A stretch of 64,000 bases of DNA from Flavobacterium aquariorum (GTDB lineage Bacteria > Bacteroidota > Bacteroidia > Flavobacteriales > Flavobacteriaceae): assembly GCF_003254745.1 (NCBI RefSeq), contig NZ_QKXH01000008.1:62001-126000 (forward strand), in the 5' to 3' direction. Positions 26,121-35,322 of the stretch are shown here, piece after piece (positions within the stretch are counted from its first letter, which is position 1; each line of letters opens with the position of its first letter). Under the pieces are notes generated by a model. It ran no database searches and had not been told where the DNA came from. It saw nothing but the letters and a program-made list of their open reading frames with translations. Made by a program: the position numbers and the translations under genes.

Positions 26121-26579
26121 ATGACGACACTACTCATAAACAAGAAGAAATACACTATCGATGTTGATCCAGAAATGCCATTACTTTGGGCTATTAGAGA
26201 CACCATCGGTCTTACAGGAACCAAATTTGGATGTGGTATTGGCGCTTGTGGCGCATGCAAAGTATTAGTTGATAATGTCGCTGCCTATTCGTGCTTGACT
26301 CCTGTTTCGACGGTTGTAGGCAAAAACATTACAACTATTGAGGGTACAACAGAAAATTTACAATTATTGCAAAAATCATGGGAAGAATTCAATGTACCAC
26401 AATGCGGCTATTGCCAACCTGGACAATTAATAACGGCCACTTCTCTACTCAATTCTAATAAAAATCCTTCGGATAATGATATAGACGATGCCATGAGTGG
26501 TAATATTTGCCGCTGTGGCACTTATCAACGTATCAAAAGTGCCATTAAACATACAGTAGAACTTAAAAAACAACGCTAA
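26121..26579 (+). CDS. iorA: Isoquinoline 1-oxidoreductase-type small subunit, two [2Fe-2S] clusters
   Basis: A 152-aa electron-transfer subunit of the xanthine oxidase family. The plant-type [2Fe-2S] site is CGIGACGACKVL (about residues 43-54) with a later cysteine in YSCLTP. The second, helical cluster domain has QCGYCQPG and GNICRCGTYQRI. It passes electrons from the molybdenum subunit encoded 2 nt downstream. The substrate cannot be told; iorAB names reflect the closest architecture only. Confidence 0.9.
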   Translation: MTTLLINKKKYTIDVDPEMPLLWAIRDTIGLTGTKFGCGIGACGACKVLVDNVAAYSCLTPVSTVVGKNITTIEGTTENLQLLQKSWEEFNVPQCGYCQPGQLITATSLLNSNKNPSDNDIDDAMSGNICRCGTYQRIKSAIKHTVELKKQR

Positions 26580-26581
26580 TC

Positions 26582-28765
26582 ATGAATGAAATTCAAAACA
26601 TAAGCCGCAGGGCTTTTATCAAGAACATGGGATTAGCGTCTGGTGGATTAATCTTAGCCTGTAATTACACTTTATTTTCTCAGGATACCGAATCTGGAAA
26701 TGTAACCGAATTTAATCCAAATCTGTTTGTGCAATTAAATTCAGATGGAAGTCTTATTATAATTGCTTCCCGCTCCGAAATGGGTAATGGAGTAAGAACT
26801 TCCTTAACCTCTGTCGTTGCAGATGAAATGGAAGCCGATTGGAATAGAGTATCAGTTAAACAAGCCACAGGAGACGCCAAATATGGTGATCAAAACACCG
26901 ATGGCTCCAGAAGTGTAGCCGATTTTTATGATACCATGCGAACAATGGGTGCCATGGCTCGAATGATGCTTATTACCGCAGCCGCAAAAAAATGGCAAGT
27001 TCCTGAAAGTGAATGTAAAGCCCAGAACCACTTTATCGTTCATTCCAGTGGAAAAAAATTAGGTTATGGAGAATTGGTAGATCTAGTAAAAACATTGCCA
27101 GTTCCAACAACCATTAGTTATAAAAACCCTAAAGATTTCAAATATATTGGTAAAACTCTAAAAAGTATTGACGTTAAAGATTTTGCAAACGGAAGTGCTA
27201 TTTATGGTATTGACAAACGCTTACCCAATATGAAGGTTGTCGCTATAGCAAGATGTCCCGTTACTTTTGGAACTGTAAAATCTTTTGACAAAACAGCAGC
27301 TATGAAAATTCGTGGCGTTATAGATGTAATCGAAATTCCAAGAATCGAAAAACCTTTCGGACCACTTGGTGGCGTTGCCGTTATTGCTTCAAACACCTGG
27401 GCAGCGTTTAAAGGGAAAGAAGCTCTTGAAATACAATGGAATTATGGCAAAAACGAAGGGTATGATTCCGAGAAATACATGGTTGAATTAACGGAAAGAG
27501 TTCATAAAGCAGGTAAAACCGAAAAAGCAATTGGCGATGTAAACAAAGCTTTTAGCGAAGCTGCTAAAGTTATCGAAAGCACTTTTCAATTACCTCACTT
27601 GGCGCATGCTCCAATGGAAGTTCCTAATGCAGTAGCTTGGGTTCAAGGGGACACTTGCGAAGTTTGGGCACCAACTCAATCTCCACAATCTGCCAGAGAA
27701 GAAGTTTCTAATTATTTAGGGACCGCTTTAGATAAAGTTACCATAAATGTCACTTTCCTTGGCGGTGGTTTTGGACGAAAATCAAAACCCGACTATATTG
27801 TAGAAGCTGCTATGATTTCCAAAGCCATTAATGCACCTGTGCAAGTGGTTTGGTCACGGGAAGACGACATAAAACACGGTTATTATCACACCGTAAGTTC
27901 GCAATACATGAAAGCCTCTCTGGATGAGCAAGGCAATGTTACGGGTTGGTTGCACCGGTCCGCATTTCCTTCGATCATGTCCACTTTTAAACCGGGCACC
28001 GATTATCCAGCAGGATGGGAAGCTTCTAGCGCAGCCGATGTGCCTTTTGCTATAAAAAATTTCAAAGTTGAATCTGGTCAAGCTCCTGCAATGGTTCGAA
28101 TTGGCTGGATGCGATCTGTAATCAATATTCTTCATGGATTTTCAATCAATGTTTTTGCCGATGAATTGGCGCATGCCGCCAAACAAGATCCTTTAGAATT
28201 TAGACTAAAATTAATTGGAGATGATCGAATAGAAGACACCAAAGACCCCATAAAATACAATACAGCTCGCCTCAAAAATGTTTTAAAAATGGCAACAAAA
28301 AATGCCAATTGGGGAAAACAATTACCCAAAGGACATGCCCACGGGATAGCAGTTCATTATAGTTTTTATTCCTATGTAGCTTCCGTAGTTGAACTTTCAA
28401 TGGTTGATGACAAAGTAAAAATACATAATGTTCATACTGTTATTGATTGCGGAATAGCTGTTAATAAAGACACCATAAAATCCCAAATGGAAGGTGCTGC
28501 TATTTTTGGGATGTCATTGGCCTATTACGGAAAAATAACAGCTAAGGATGGAGCAATTGAACAAAACAGCTACAGTGACTACCGAATGATTCGTATGAAT
28601 GAAATTCCGAAGGTTCATGTAGAAATTGTGGAAAGCTCAGAAAGACCTACAGGAGTTGGAGAACCTGGCGTTCCAGTAATTGCACCAGCCATAATCAATG
28701 CTATATTTAAACTAACAGGAAAACGATATTACAACTTGCCTTTAAGTGATTACGACCTTGTATAA
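26582..28765 (+). CDS. iorB: Isoquinoline 1-oxidoreductase-type molybdenum subunit
   Basis: A 727-aa molybdopterin-binding subunit. It starts ISRRAFIKNMGLASGGLILAC, a twin-arginine signal, so it is probably exported folded. MGNGVRTSLTSVVADEMEADW, the TFLGGGFGRKSKPDY region (residues about 390-405) and the final GVGEPGVPVIAPAIINAIF (catalytic glutamate region) are standard for IorB-type aldehyde/heterocycle hydroxylases with a cytosine dinucleotide cofactor. XdhC and MocA-like genes downstream fit such a cofactor. The natural substrate is unknown. Confidence 0.9.
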   Translation: MNEIQNISRRAFIKNMGLASGGLILACNYTLFSQDTESGNVTEFNPNLFVQLNSDGSLIIIASRSEMGNGVRTSLTSVVADEMEADWNRVSVKQATGDAKYGDQNTDGSRSVADFYDTMRTMGAMARMMLITAAAKKWQVPESECKAQNHFIVHSSGKKLGYGELVDLVKTLPVPTTISYKNPKDFKYIGKTLKSIDVKDFANGSAIYGIDKRLPNMKVVAIARCPVTFGTVKSFDKTAAMKIRGVIDVIEIPRIEKPFGPLGGVAVIASNTWAAFKGKEALEIQWNYGKNEGYDSEKYMVELTERVHKAGKTEKAIGDVNKAFSEAAKVIESTFQLPHLAHAPMEVPNAVAWVQGDTCEVWAPTQSPQSAREEVSNYLGTALDKVTINVTFLGGGFGRKSKPDYIVEAAMISKAINAPVQVVWSREDDIKHGYYHTVSSQYMKASLDEQGNVTGWLHRSAFPSIMSTFKPGTDYPAGWEASSAADVPFAIKNFKVESGQAPAMVRIGWMRSVINILHGFSINVFADELAHAAKQDPLEFRLKLIGDDRIEDTKDPIKYNTARLKNVLKMATKNANWGKQLPKGHAHGIAVHYSFYSYVASVVELSMVDDKVKIHNVHTVIDCGIAVNKDTIKSQMEGAAIFGMSLAYYGKITAKDGAIEQNSYSDYRMIRMNEIPKVHVEIVESSERPTGVGEPGVPVIAPAIINAIFKLTGKRYYNLPLSDYDLV

Positions 28766-28803
28766 CTGATTGACCAAAATACCCAACGAATACTTATTTT
28801 TTA

Positions 28804-29565
28804 ATGAACAATTGGATTGAACTATTACAAGATTTTAAAAACAAAAAAAGATCTGTAGCACTCGTTACTGTTACCAAAATTCTTGGTTCTGCGCCCTGCA
28901 GAGTAGCTTCAAAGATGATTGTAACGCCACAAAAAGAAATATATGGAACTATTGGGGGCGGAAAATTAGAGTTTCAGGTAATCGACGAAGCAGTTCGTGC
29001 CATTCAAGAAAATAAAATTTTAGAATGCACTTACACTTTAGGTCCCGAATTTGAACAATGTTGCGGAGGAAAAGTAGAATTAATTATTGAACCCATGAAT
29101 CAATCCCCAGAATTATACCTTTTTGGAGCTGGACATATAGGAGTTGCCATCTGTGATGTTTTAAAAGACACTCCTTTTGCCATAACGCTTTTGGACACTC
29201 GAGAAAACTGGAAAGACACTATCAAAATTGACCAAACGGTTACTTACAGTTCCGTTCCTTTTGACCTTTATAAACAATCCATTAACTGGGGACCAAACTG
29301 CTACGTTGTTATCTTGACTCACGATCACAAACTGGATTTTGAAATCACTGCTCTAGCATTACACCAACAAACTAAATATATTGGACTGATTGGTAGTAAA
29401 ACCAAGAAAAACAAATTCAATAACTTATTAATAAACGAATTGAACTTCAAACCAGGAATCACCCCTGTTCATTGCCCCATAGGATTGGATTTGGGTGGGA
29501 ATTCCCCAAAAGAAATTGCCATAAGTGTAGCCTCCGAATTACTGAAGGTCTATTATGAAAAATAA
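28804..29565 (+). CDS. xdhC: XdhC-family molybdenum cofactor insertion protein
   Basis: A 253-aa protein. The XdhC N-terminal domain (SVALVTVTKILGSAPCRVASKM, then GTIGGGKLE) is followed by a Rossmann domain (YLFGAGHIGVAICDVLK, near residue 99). Such proteins bind matured molybdopterin and hand it to the hydroxylase after sulphuration. The gene follows the molybdenum subunit by 38 nt and overlaps the nucleotidyltransferase by 11 nt, so all four form one functional operon. Confidence 0.9.
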   Translation: MNNWIELLQDFKNKKRSVALVTVTKILGSAPCRVASKMIVTPQKEIYGTIGGGKLEFQVIDEAVRAIQENKILECTYTLGPEFEQCCGGKVELIIEPMNQSPELYLFGAGHIGVAICDVLKDTPFAITLLDTRENWKDTIKIDQTVTYSSVPFDLYKQSINWGPNCYVVILTHDHKLDFEITALALHQQTKYIGLIGSKTKKNKFNNLLINELNFKPGITPVHCPIGLDLGGNSPKEIAISVASELLKVYYEK

Positions 29566-30190
29566 TATCGTATTTGTATTGTTGGCCGGAGGCAAATCCG
29601 AAAGGATGGGCGTTGCAAAAGGCTTGCTGGAATACCAAAATACGTATTGGATTTTGGAACAAATAAATCGCATCGCAACTTCAACAATAACCGAAATTTA
29701 TATTGGATTGGGTTATCATCACGAAGAATATACAAACAAAATTCCTTGGTTTAAAGAAGCACAATTGCATTCTGTTTTTTATAAAAATTTAAAAGTGAGA
29801 GTTGTCGTAAACCAAAATCCGCAACTTGGCTCTTTCTCAACACTTCAAACCATTCTGCAGCAAATTCCTAAAAACAAATCAGTATTGATTAACCCCATTG
29901 ACATTCCGATACTGAACACAACCGAACTACAAAACATTATTGAAGAACAAAACCAAATTGTACTTCCAAATTTTGAAGGTAAGAACGGTCATCCCATAAA
30001 GTTACATTCTGATTTTTGGGAATCGCTACTTTTACTCAATCCAGCCGATGAAAACAGTCGATTGGATTTAGAAATCAAAAAAACAATTCCTTCCAAAATA
30101 ACAACAATAACCGTAACCGATTCCTGTATTCTAAAAAACTTAAACACTCCAAACGATTGGGCAGAGTATTCAAATTCCAATCAGAAATAA
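29555..30190 (+). CDS. mocA: Molybdenum cofactor nucleotidyltransferase (MocA-like)
   Basis: A 211-aa NTP-transferase. The N-terminal nucleotide-binding motif LLAGGKSERMGVAKGLLEY is typical of MobA/MocA enzymes, with the metal-binding NPIDIP near residue 112 and GKNGHPIKL near residue 144. It probably adds CMP to molybdopterin for the upstream hydroxylase, since the IorB type uses the cytosine form. GMP transfer (MobA) is the alternative. Confidence 0.85.
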   Translation: MKNNIVFVLLAGGKSERMGVAKGLLEYQNTYWILEQINRIATSTITEIYIGLGYHHEEYTNKIPWFKEAQLHSVFYKNLKVRVVVNQNPQLGSFSTLQTILQQIPKNKSVLINPIDIPILNTTELQNIIEEQNQIVLPNFEGKNGHPIKLHSDFWESLLLLNPADENSRLDLEIKKTIPSKITTITVTDSCILKNLNTPNDWAEYSNSNQK

Positions 30191-30195
30191 GCACA

Positions 30196-30231
30196 AAAAA
30201 AGCGTTCCGAAATCTATCGAAACGCTTTTTT
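30196..30231. terminator. Bidirectional terminator
   Basis: The stem aaaaaagcgttccga (30196-30210) pairs with tcgaaacgctttttt (30217-30231) with one mismatch around a 6-nt loop. It lies between the convergent mocA and DUF4252 genes and has A- and T-runs for both directions. Confidence 0.85.
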
Positions 30232-30248
30232 CAAAATTAAATTCAACC

Positions 30249-30788
30249 TTATTTCTTAATTAATTCCTGCAACGGCTTTAATTGCTCCAAATCAATTTTC
30301 GATTCTTTCAAAACCGAAATCATATTCATAATATTCGTCGGATTCATGTCTTTTCCCAAAACTCTAATGACCGCAAAACCTGCATCGTTTTTATTGGCAA
30401 AAAAAACAAATTCATTGATATGGTCATCAGTTCCAACGTAGCTTACAGATGCACCTTGTTTGCCTGAACCAAACTTCATCAACTGTTGATATTTTGGATC
30501 TTTTAAAATTAAATTCACTTTAGCTCGCTCCGTTTCAAACTTTGCTTTGTTTTTATCATTCAATTTGAAAGCCAAAACATTCATTTTATCAAAAGAATGC
30601 AAAGCTTCACTTTGAGCAACAGTCAATTTTGTTTTATCAACATTCAAAATGTTTGATGAAATATCCAAAGCAATAAAATCTTTATTTTCTGTATTTTCAA
30701 CAAAATATTTTTGCAAAGTAGGCTCTGAGTTACAGCTTCCAAAAACCAAACTCATAAGCAACGTGATTACAAATAGTATGGCTTTCAT
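30249..30788 (-). CDS. DUF4252 lipoprotein
   Basis: A 179-aa protein with a lipoprotein signal (LLMSLVFGSC, cysteine at about residue 19). The body has the DUF4252 pattern ALHSFDKMNVLAFKLND and ASVSYVGTDDHINEFVFFA, ending with a charged helix. The family is restricted to Bacteroidota envelopes and has no known function to me. It is 1 nt downstream of a paralogue, and the sigma/anti-sigma pair lies just upstream on the same strand. Confidence 0.85.
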   Translation of the reverse strand: MKAILFVITLLMSLVFGSCNSEPTLQKYFVENTENKDFIALDISSNILNVDKTKLTVAQSEALHSFDKMNVLAFKLNDKNKAKFETERAKVNLILKDPKYQQLMKFGSGKQGASVSYVGTDDHINEFVFFANKNDAGFAVIRVLGKDMNPTNIMNMISVLKESKIDLEQLKPLQELIKK

Positions 30789-30789
30789 T

Positions 30790-31317
30790 TTACTTTTTAC
30801 CTTTTGTTGCTTTTTTCAAATCATCTCCGCCAGGAATTTTCATTTTGTCTGTCAAAACCGAAATCTCATCCAAATCAAAGTCTCCTGTCAATGACATCAA
30901 AACCGTATCTTCATCTTTTCCTCCTTCAACAAACATCAGTAACTCTTTAATTTGACTGTCTTTTGCTCCAGATTTAACCATGATTTTAATGTTTCTTCCT
31001 TTGTCATTTACACGCATCAATTCTTCCAAACCAGCAGTTTTAATATATTTGTCCGCACTAGCTTTCATTTCCCCTTCTACCCTCGTACTCTGAGTGGTAA
31101 ACACTTTCAAATTATCTAATTTCTTGATCAGGTTCATATATTGCTGCGCCTCTTTATCGGAGGTGTCCACTTTCACCTTACTCATCAATTCAAACATCTT
31201 CTTATTGACAACAATCGATGTTACATCGTCTTGGCCGTCAAATTTATCGAATGCTCCTTGAGCAAAAAACGGGCTTGATACTAATACTACTACTAATGTG
31301 ATTATTAACTTCTTCAT
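30790..31317 (-). CDS. DUF4252 periplasmic protein
   Basis: A 175-aa protein with a cleavable signal (ITLVVVLVSSPFFAQG) rather than a lipobox. The DUF4252 core shows LDNLKVFTTQSTRVEGEMKAS and VMLSL-type strands (TVLMSLTGDFDLDEISVL), with a basic tail. It is a paralogue of the next gene, from which it is separated by 1 nt, so they are co-transcribed and may pair in the periplasm. The 270-nt upstream gap holds a dispersed repeat at 31443-31562. Confidence 0.85.
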   Translation of the reverse strand: MKKLIITLVVVLVSSPFFAQGAFDKFDGQDDVTSIVVNKKMFELMSKVKVDTSDKEAQQYMNLIKKLDNLKVFTTQSTRVEGEMKASADKYIKTAGLEELMRVNDKGRNIKIMVKSGAKDSQIKELLMFVEGGKDEDTVLMSLTGDFDLDEISVLTDKMKIPGGDDLKKATKGKK

Positions 31318-31442
31318 TTTATTTTGATTTAATGATTATTATTATTATTTAAAATTTAAATTCAACTATTGGGCTTGAATGCTCTAGAATCACTCTCGCT
31401 TTATTTTTAATACTTGTTTTCTTCAACTAATTTTTTAAAATA

Positions 31443-31562
31443 TTTTGGGCGTGTCCCTTCGCAAAAACTGCGGGTCGTGCTGTACGTTCCCGTTTTTTTT
31501 TGAGAGACAAAAAAAGTCTCTCAAAAAAAGAACTCCACTTCCATCACTCACGCAAAAAAAAC
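31443..31562 (+). repeat. Dispersed intergenic repeat, copy A
   Basis: It begins ttttgggcgtgtccc, continues with gggtcgtgct and cgttcccg, then a hairpin (tgagagac / gtctctca with an A7 loop), and ends acttccatcactcacgca with an A-run. The same order of blocks occurs in opposite orientation at 40521-40613 with a different but still paired hairpin stem. It lies between a DUF4252 gene and the anti-sigma gene. From memory, such blocks are frequent between Flavobacterium genes; I cannot verify this here. Confidence 0.7.
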
Positions 31563-31587
31563 TGCTTTATTCTGAAATTCATTCCAT

Positions 31588-32037
31588 TTATTCAACAAAT
31601 ACTTTCTCTTTCGTTACTTCATACACCTGAAGATATTGCACCCCTTCAATTCCAACATTTACATTATCAGATAACATGGCCAATGCTTTTTGGGTCGCTA
31701 CAAAAGCTTCCTTAGGATCGTCATATGTTCCCAATTCTTTACTTTCTTTTACTGTATCTGTATTAAAATAAGCGTATGTCCCTGCTCCCATCAAAACTAA
31801 AATCGAGGCAGCTATCGACAACCATGCTATTTTTCTTTTTTTAGAAACTAAAAATACATCATTCGCAGGCTTTTGTTGTTTTGCTTCAGTAAAATATCCA
31901 AATAGCGGTCGGTATTGTTCTAAATGTGGCGCTACATTTGAAGAAGAAAAATAGTTTTTCAACTCATTTTCTTCGGCAATACTCGTCTCTCCTTCAAAGT
32001 ATTTTTCTAAAAGTGCTTCCATTTTATTGAACTCCAT
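31588..32037 (-). CDS. Probable anti-sigma factor, single-pass membrane protein
   Basis: A 149-aa protein. The cytoplasmic part (MEALLEKYFEGETSIAEENELKNYF) resembles the sigma-binding start of Bacteroidota anti-sigma factors; one membrane helix (IAWLSIAASILVLMGAGTYAYF) lies at about 69-90, followed by a short periplasmic part. It overlaps the upstream sigma gene by 14 nt, the standard pairing. It probably holds the sigma factor at the membrane until an envelope signal comes. Confidence 0.8.
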   Translation of the reverse strand: MEFNKMEALLEKYFEGETSIAEENELKNYFSSSNVAPHLEQYRPLFGYFTEAKQQKPANDVFLVSKKRKIAWLSIAASILVLMGAGTYAYFNTDTVKESKELGTYDDPKEAFVATQKALAMLSDNVNVGIEGVQYLQVYEVTKEKVFVE

Positions 32038-32533
32038 AACTGTGTGTTTTTAACATATATTCTCTAATTGTTTTTCTTGCTCTTGAAAGTGCCACTCTCA
32101 CGGCAGTTTCATTCATCTCTATTATTTTTGCGATTTCCGAAAATTCGCATTGCTCTACATCCCGCAACTGAATAATCAATCGTTGCTGTTCCGGCAATTG
32201 GTTTATAATTTTTTCAACCCAATTTAAACTATCGTTATCCTCGACTTTTTTATCTAAGCTTGGTTCTCTATCTGCATAATTATTGTGTACAATTTTAAGA
32301 TTACCCGCCCTTTTCGATTTTAACTGATCCAAACAGTAATTTTTGGTCATTGTCATTGCCATTGCCTCAACACTGTTATACGAATCTAAATTTCCATTTT
32401 TACTCCATAATTTTACCAAAATTTCTTGAGTAGCATCTTCTGCTTCCTCTGTGCTTACGAGTAATCGCTTAGCCAATCGAAAAAGTTTATCTTTGAATGG
32501 ATTGATTAAAAGCACAAATTCATTTTGGTTCAT
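32024..32533 (-). CDS. ECF RNA polymerase sigma factor
   Basis: A 169-aa sigma-70 factor. Region 2 is TEEAEDATQEILVKLWSK (about residues 28-45). Region 4 is LPEQQRLIIQLRDVEQCEFSEIAKI with the HTH MNETAVRVALSRARKTIREY. It probably directs its own operon with the anti-sigma gene and perhaps the two DUF4252 genes. It is divergent from the S41 peptidase gene across 124 nt. Confidence 0.92.
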   Translation of the reverse strand: MNQNEFVLLINPFKDKLFRLAKRLLVSTEEAEDATQEILVKLWSKNGNLDSYNSVEAMAMTMTKNYCLDQLKSKRAGNLKIVHNNYADREPSLDKKVEDNDSLNWVEKIINQLPEQQRLIIQLRDVEQCEFSEIAKIIEMNETAVRVALSRARKTIREYMLKTHSYGVQ

Positions 32534-32657
32534 AAAATGGCTATATTAATTCGGTTATATAATCAAGACGATTAACAATTATATTTGTTACAAAAAAAAT
32601 TTAATTTAAACTAAAGTTAGTATTTTTGCGTTCTATACCTACAAATAAATTCTTAAC

Positions 32658-34106
32658 ATGAAGGCATCTTTCAAAATTACACTTTTATTATTCATAGCCC
32701 TTCTTACTTTTCAGAGTTGCGAAGACATGGACGATGTTGCCGCTCCAGAGTATTTGGAGGTAAATGATTTTATATGGAAAGGTCTCAATTTATATTATTT
32801 ATGGCAAGCCGATGTTCCTAATTTAGCTGATACCCGATTTGCCAATCAAGGCGATTTAAATACATTCTTAAAAGGATATCCGGAACCGGAAACTTTATTT
32901 GACGCACTAAGAGTTGATAAATCGATAGATCGCTTCAGTTGGATTGTAAGCGATTATCGAGAATTAGAAGGAATGCTGCAAGGAACTACCAAAAATGACG
33001 GTGTTGATTTTGGTCTTTACCGTAAAGCTTCAGATTCTAATGATATATTTGGTTGGGTACGATATATCATACCCAATTCTGATGCTTCAACAAAAGATAT
33101 TAAGCGTGGTGCTATTTTTTATGGTGTAAATGGAACTCAACTTACAGTAAGTAATTACCAAACCTTACTATTAAATGCAGAAAACTACACTTTAAATTTA
33201 GCCGATTACAATAATGGTCAAATTACACCTAACGGAAAATCGGTAACATTAACAAAAACAGAACTTTCCGAAAATCCAATTTTAATAAACAATGTAATTG
33301 AAACTGGAGCTCATAAAATTGGATATCTTATGTACAATGGATTTTATCCAAACTATGACTCACAATTAAATGACGCTTTTGGTTCATTAAAATCACAAGG
33401 TATTACCGACTTAGTTTTAGATTTAAGATACAACGGTGGTGGGTCTGTACAAACAGCAACACGCTTGGCCAGCATGATAACAGGACAATTTACCGACAAA
33501 GTATTTTCTAAACAAAGATGGAATGACAAAATCAATGCTTATTTCGAATCCGAAGATCCAAGCGCATTGAATAATTTATTTACAAGTACTATTGAAGGAA
33601 CAACAGTGAACAGCTTAAACCTTACCAAAGTTTATATCTTAACAACAAAAAGCACTGCTTCTGCAAGTGAACTGGTAATAAATGGGTTAAAACCCTATAT
33701 CGATGTGGTTCAAATTGGGGATATAACTACAGGAAAAAATGTAGGATCTATAACCATTTATGACTCCCCTACTTTTGGCAAAGAAAACAGAAATCCACAT
33801 CACCGTTACGCAATGCAGCCTATTGTTCTAAAAATTGTAAACGCAAATGATTTTGGCGATTACTTTAATGGTTTGGAACCTACCTATTCCTTAAAAGAAA
33901 ATATAACTAACTTGGGAGTTTTGGGTACCACGTCAGAGCCTTTGCTAAGTACGGCCATTGGAAAAATTACTGGAACTGCCAAAATGGTTAAAAAAACTAC
34001 AGGAAAACAATTCCCTTATTTTGAAGATTCAAAATCAATTAATGGAGTACAAAATCAAATGTATGTTGACAAAGTTCCAGCTGGATTGTTAAGATCTTTG
34101 GAATAG
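32658..34106 (+). CDS. S41-family C-terminal processing peptidase, lipoprotein
   Basis: A 482-aa lipoprotein (LLTFQSCEDMDD, cysteine near residue 21). A PDZ-like region is followed by the S41 protease core: DLVLDLRYNGGGSVQTATRLA (about residues 249-269) and YILTTKSTASASELVINGL with the catalytic serine in TASASE. It would cut exported proteins near their C-termini in the envelope. The upstream region has a TATTTTTG -7 box at 32621-32628. It is a monocistronic gene ended by a strong terminator. Confidence 0.9.
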   Translation: MKASFKITLLLFIALLTFQSCEDMDDVAAPEYLEVNDFIWKGLNLYYLWQADVPNLADTRFANQGDLNTFLKGYPEPETLFDALRVDKSIDRFSWIVSDYRELEGMLQGTTKNDGVDFGLYRKASDSNDIFGWVRYIIPNSDASTKDIKRGAIFYGVNGTQLTVSNYQTLLLNAENYTLNLADYNNGQITPNGKSVTLTKTELSENPILINNVIETGAHKIGYLMYNGFYPNYDSQLNDAFGSLKSQGITDLVLDLRYNGGGSVQTATRLASMITGQFTDKVFSKQRWNDKINAYFESEDPSALNNLFTSTIEGTTVNSLNLTKVYILTTKSTASASELVINGLKPYIDVVQIGDITTGKNVGSITIYDSPTFGKENRNPHHRYAMQPIVLKIVNANDFGDYFNGLEPTYSLKENITNLGVLGTTSEPLLSTAIGKITGTAKMVKKTTGKQFPYFEDSKSINGVQNQMYVDKVPAGLLRSLE

Positions 34107-34168
34107 ACAAAGTACTGTTAAATTATTATCATTTCTATACAAATTAAAACAAACAACTCAATCAAAAA

Positions 34169-34199
34169 AGGCTTTCATTACTGAAAGCCTCTTTTTTTT
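34169..34199. terminator. Bidirectional terminator
   Basis: The stem aggctttca (34169-34177) pairs with tgaaagcct (34182-34190), with an A-run before and a T-run after. It lies between the convergent peptidase and BtuG-like genes. Confidence 0.9.
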
Positions 34200-34219
34200 C
34201 AAAAACAAATACCTAACAA

Positions 34220-35317
34220 TTAATCATTAAAATAGAAACCCGCTGGAATAACTCCAACCGAGAACGTTTTTTCCAATGTACCAATTGATGGTGAGCTTAA
34301 TGCATAAACATATACTTTCCCATTGTGTGTGTAATCTCCAGCGTCACCAACATAAATATGATTTCCGTGAACTGCAAAACTATACACCCCGTAAACACCC
34401 TGCGCTGTAGTACTAAACACTGAAGTTGCCGGCAATGCAGTTGCAGATGCACTCATTTTATAAATATCAGAATCGATAGTATAATAGACATCTTGTCCGT
34501 TCAATACCAAATTCGATAAATGCTTAGTCGCATTCGAATAGCCAATTGTGCTTGATACTTTATTTGTCGATAGATTTACTTTAACAATTTGACCAGCTGT
34601 TTCTGCCAAAGGAGCACTTACATAACTTGGATTTCCGGCACACGATACCCACAAAGTTCCGTCTTTTATTTCCATATTTTCGGGAACATCTCCAACAGTT
34701 ATTGTAGTGGAAACAGCATTTGTAGCGGCATCAATAACCGAAATTTTATTACCATAACTATACCCCCCTTTATGGGCTACATATAATTTTCCCGAATTCG
34801 CTATAACTTTTTCAGGTCCTTCTACAACCGGAATAGAGCTTGATACTTTATTTGTGGTCAAATCGATTACGGCTACATAATCATCTGTTGCAACGCTTCC
34901 GTCACCCCAATTGGTAACATACCCTTTACCATTTGCAAAACCAATATATCTTGGATTCTTCAATCCAGAATTGATACTTCCAACACTCTTTAAAGTATAG
35001 CGATTTACAATTTCTATTTTGTTGCTTGCATTCAGAACGATATAAGCCAAATCATTATTAAAACCAACGTCCTGTCCTGTATCTCCCAAAGTAACTGTTG
35101 GATTTACTACCGAAAAAATATCATTTTGTGCAGTAGCAAAATCTGAAGAAACATAAGAAACCGAAGCATCATTATGACCAAATCCGCCTTGGTTCAAAAT
35201 CAAAAAACCATTATCATAACTCCCTAGTGGAGCATCATTATTATTGTCATCATTGGTACACGAAACAAAAAAAATGGAGAACGTTACCATTACTAAAACT
35301 AGTTTACTGAAATTCAT
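34220..35317 (-). CDS. BtuG-like surface beta-propeller lipoprotein
   Basis: A 365-aa lipoprotein (SIFFVSCTNDDNNND, cysteine near residue 20, with an acidic stretch typical of surface export). The rest consists of repeated YVTN-type propeller blades such as YIGFANGKGYVTNWGD and KVIANSGKLYVAHKG. It sits 5 nt downstream of a TonB receptor under a cobalamin riboswitch. BtuG of Bacteroides is such a propeller that captures B12 and covers BtuB, so the same role is likely here. That is a context-based inference; generic YncE-like function is the alternative. Confidence 0.8.
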   Translation of the reverse strand: MNFSKLVLVMVTFSIFFVSCTNDDNNNDAPLGSYDNGFLILNQGGFGHNDASVSYVSSDFATAQNDIFSVVNPTVTLGDTGQDVGFNNDLAYIVLNASNKIEIVNRYTLKSVGSINSGLKNPRYIGFANGKGYVTNWGDGSVATDDYVAVIDLTTNKVSSSIPVVEGPEKVIANSGKLYVAHKGGYSYGNKISVIDAATNAVSTTITVGDVPENMEIKDGTLWVSCAGNPSYVSAPLAETAGQIVKVNLSTNKVSSTIGYSNATKHLSNLVLNGQDVYYTIDSDIYKMSASATALPATSVFSTTAQGVYGVYSFAVHGNHIYVGDAGDYTHNGKVYVYALSSPSIGTLEKTFSVGVIPAGFYFND

Positions 35318-35322
35318 TTTTA

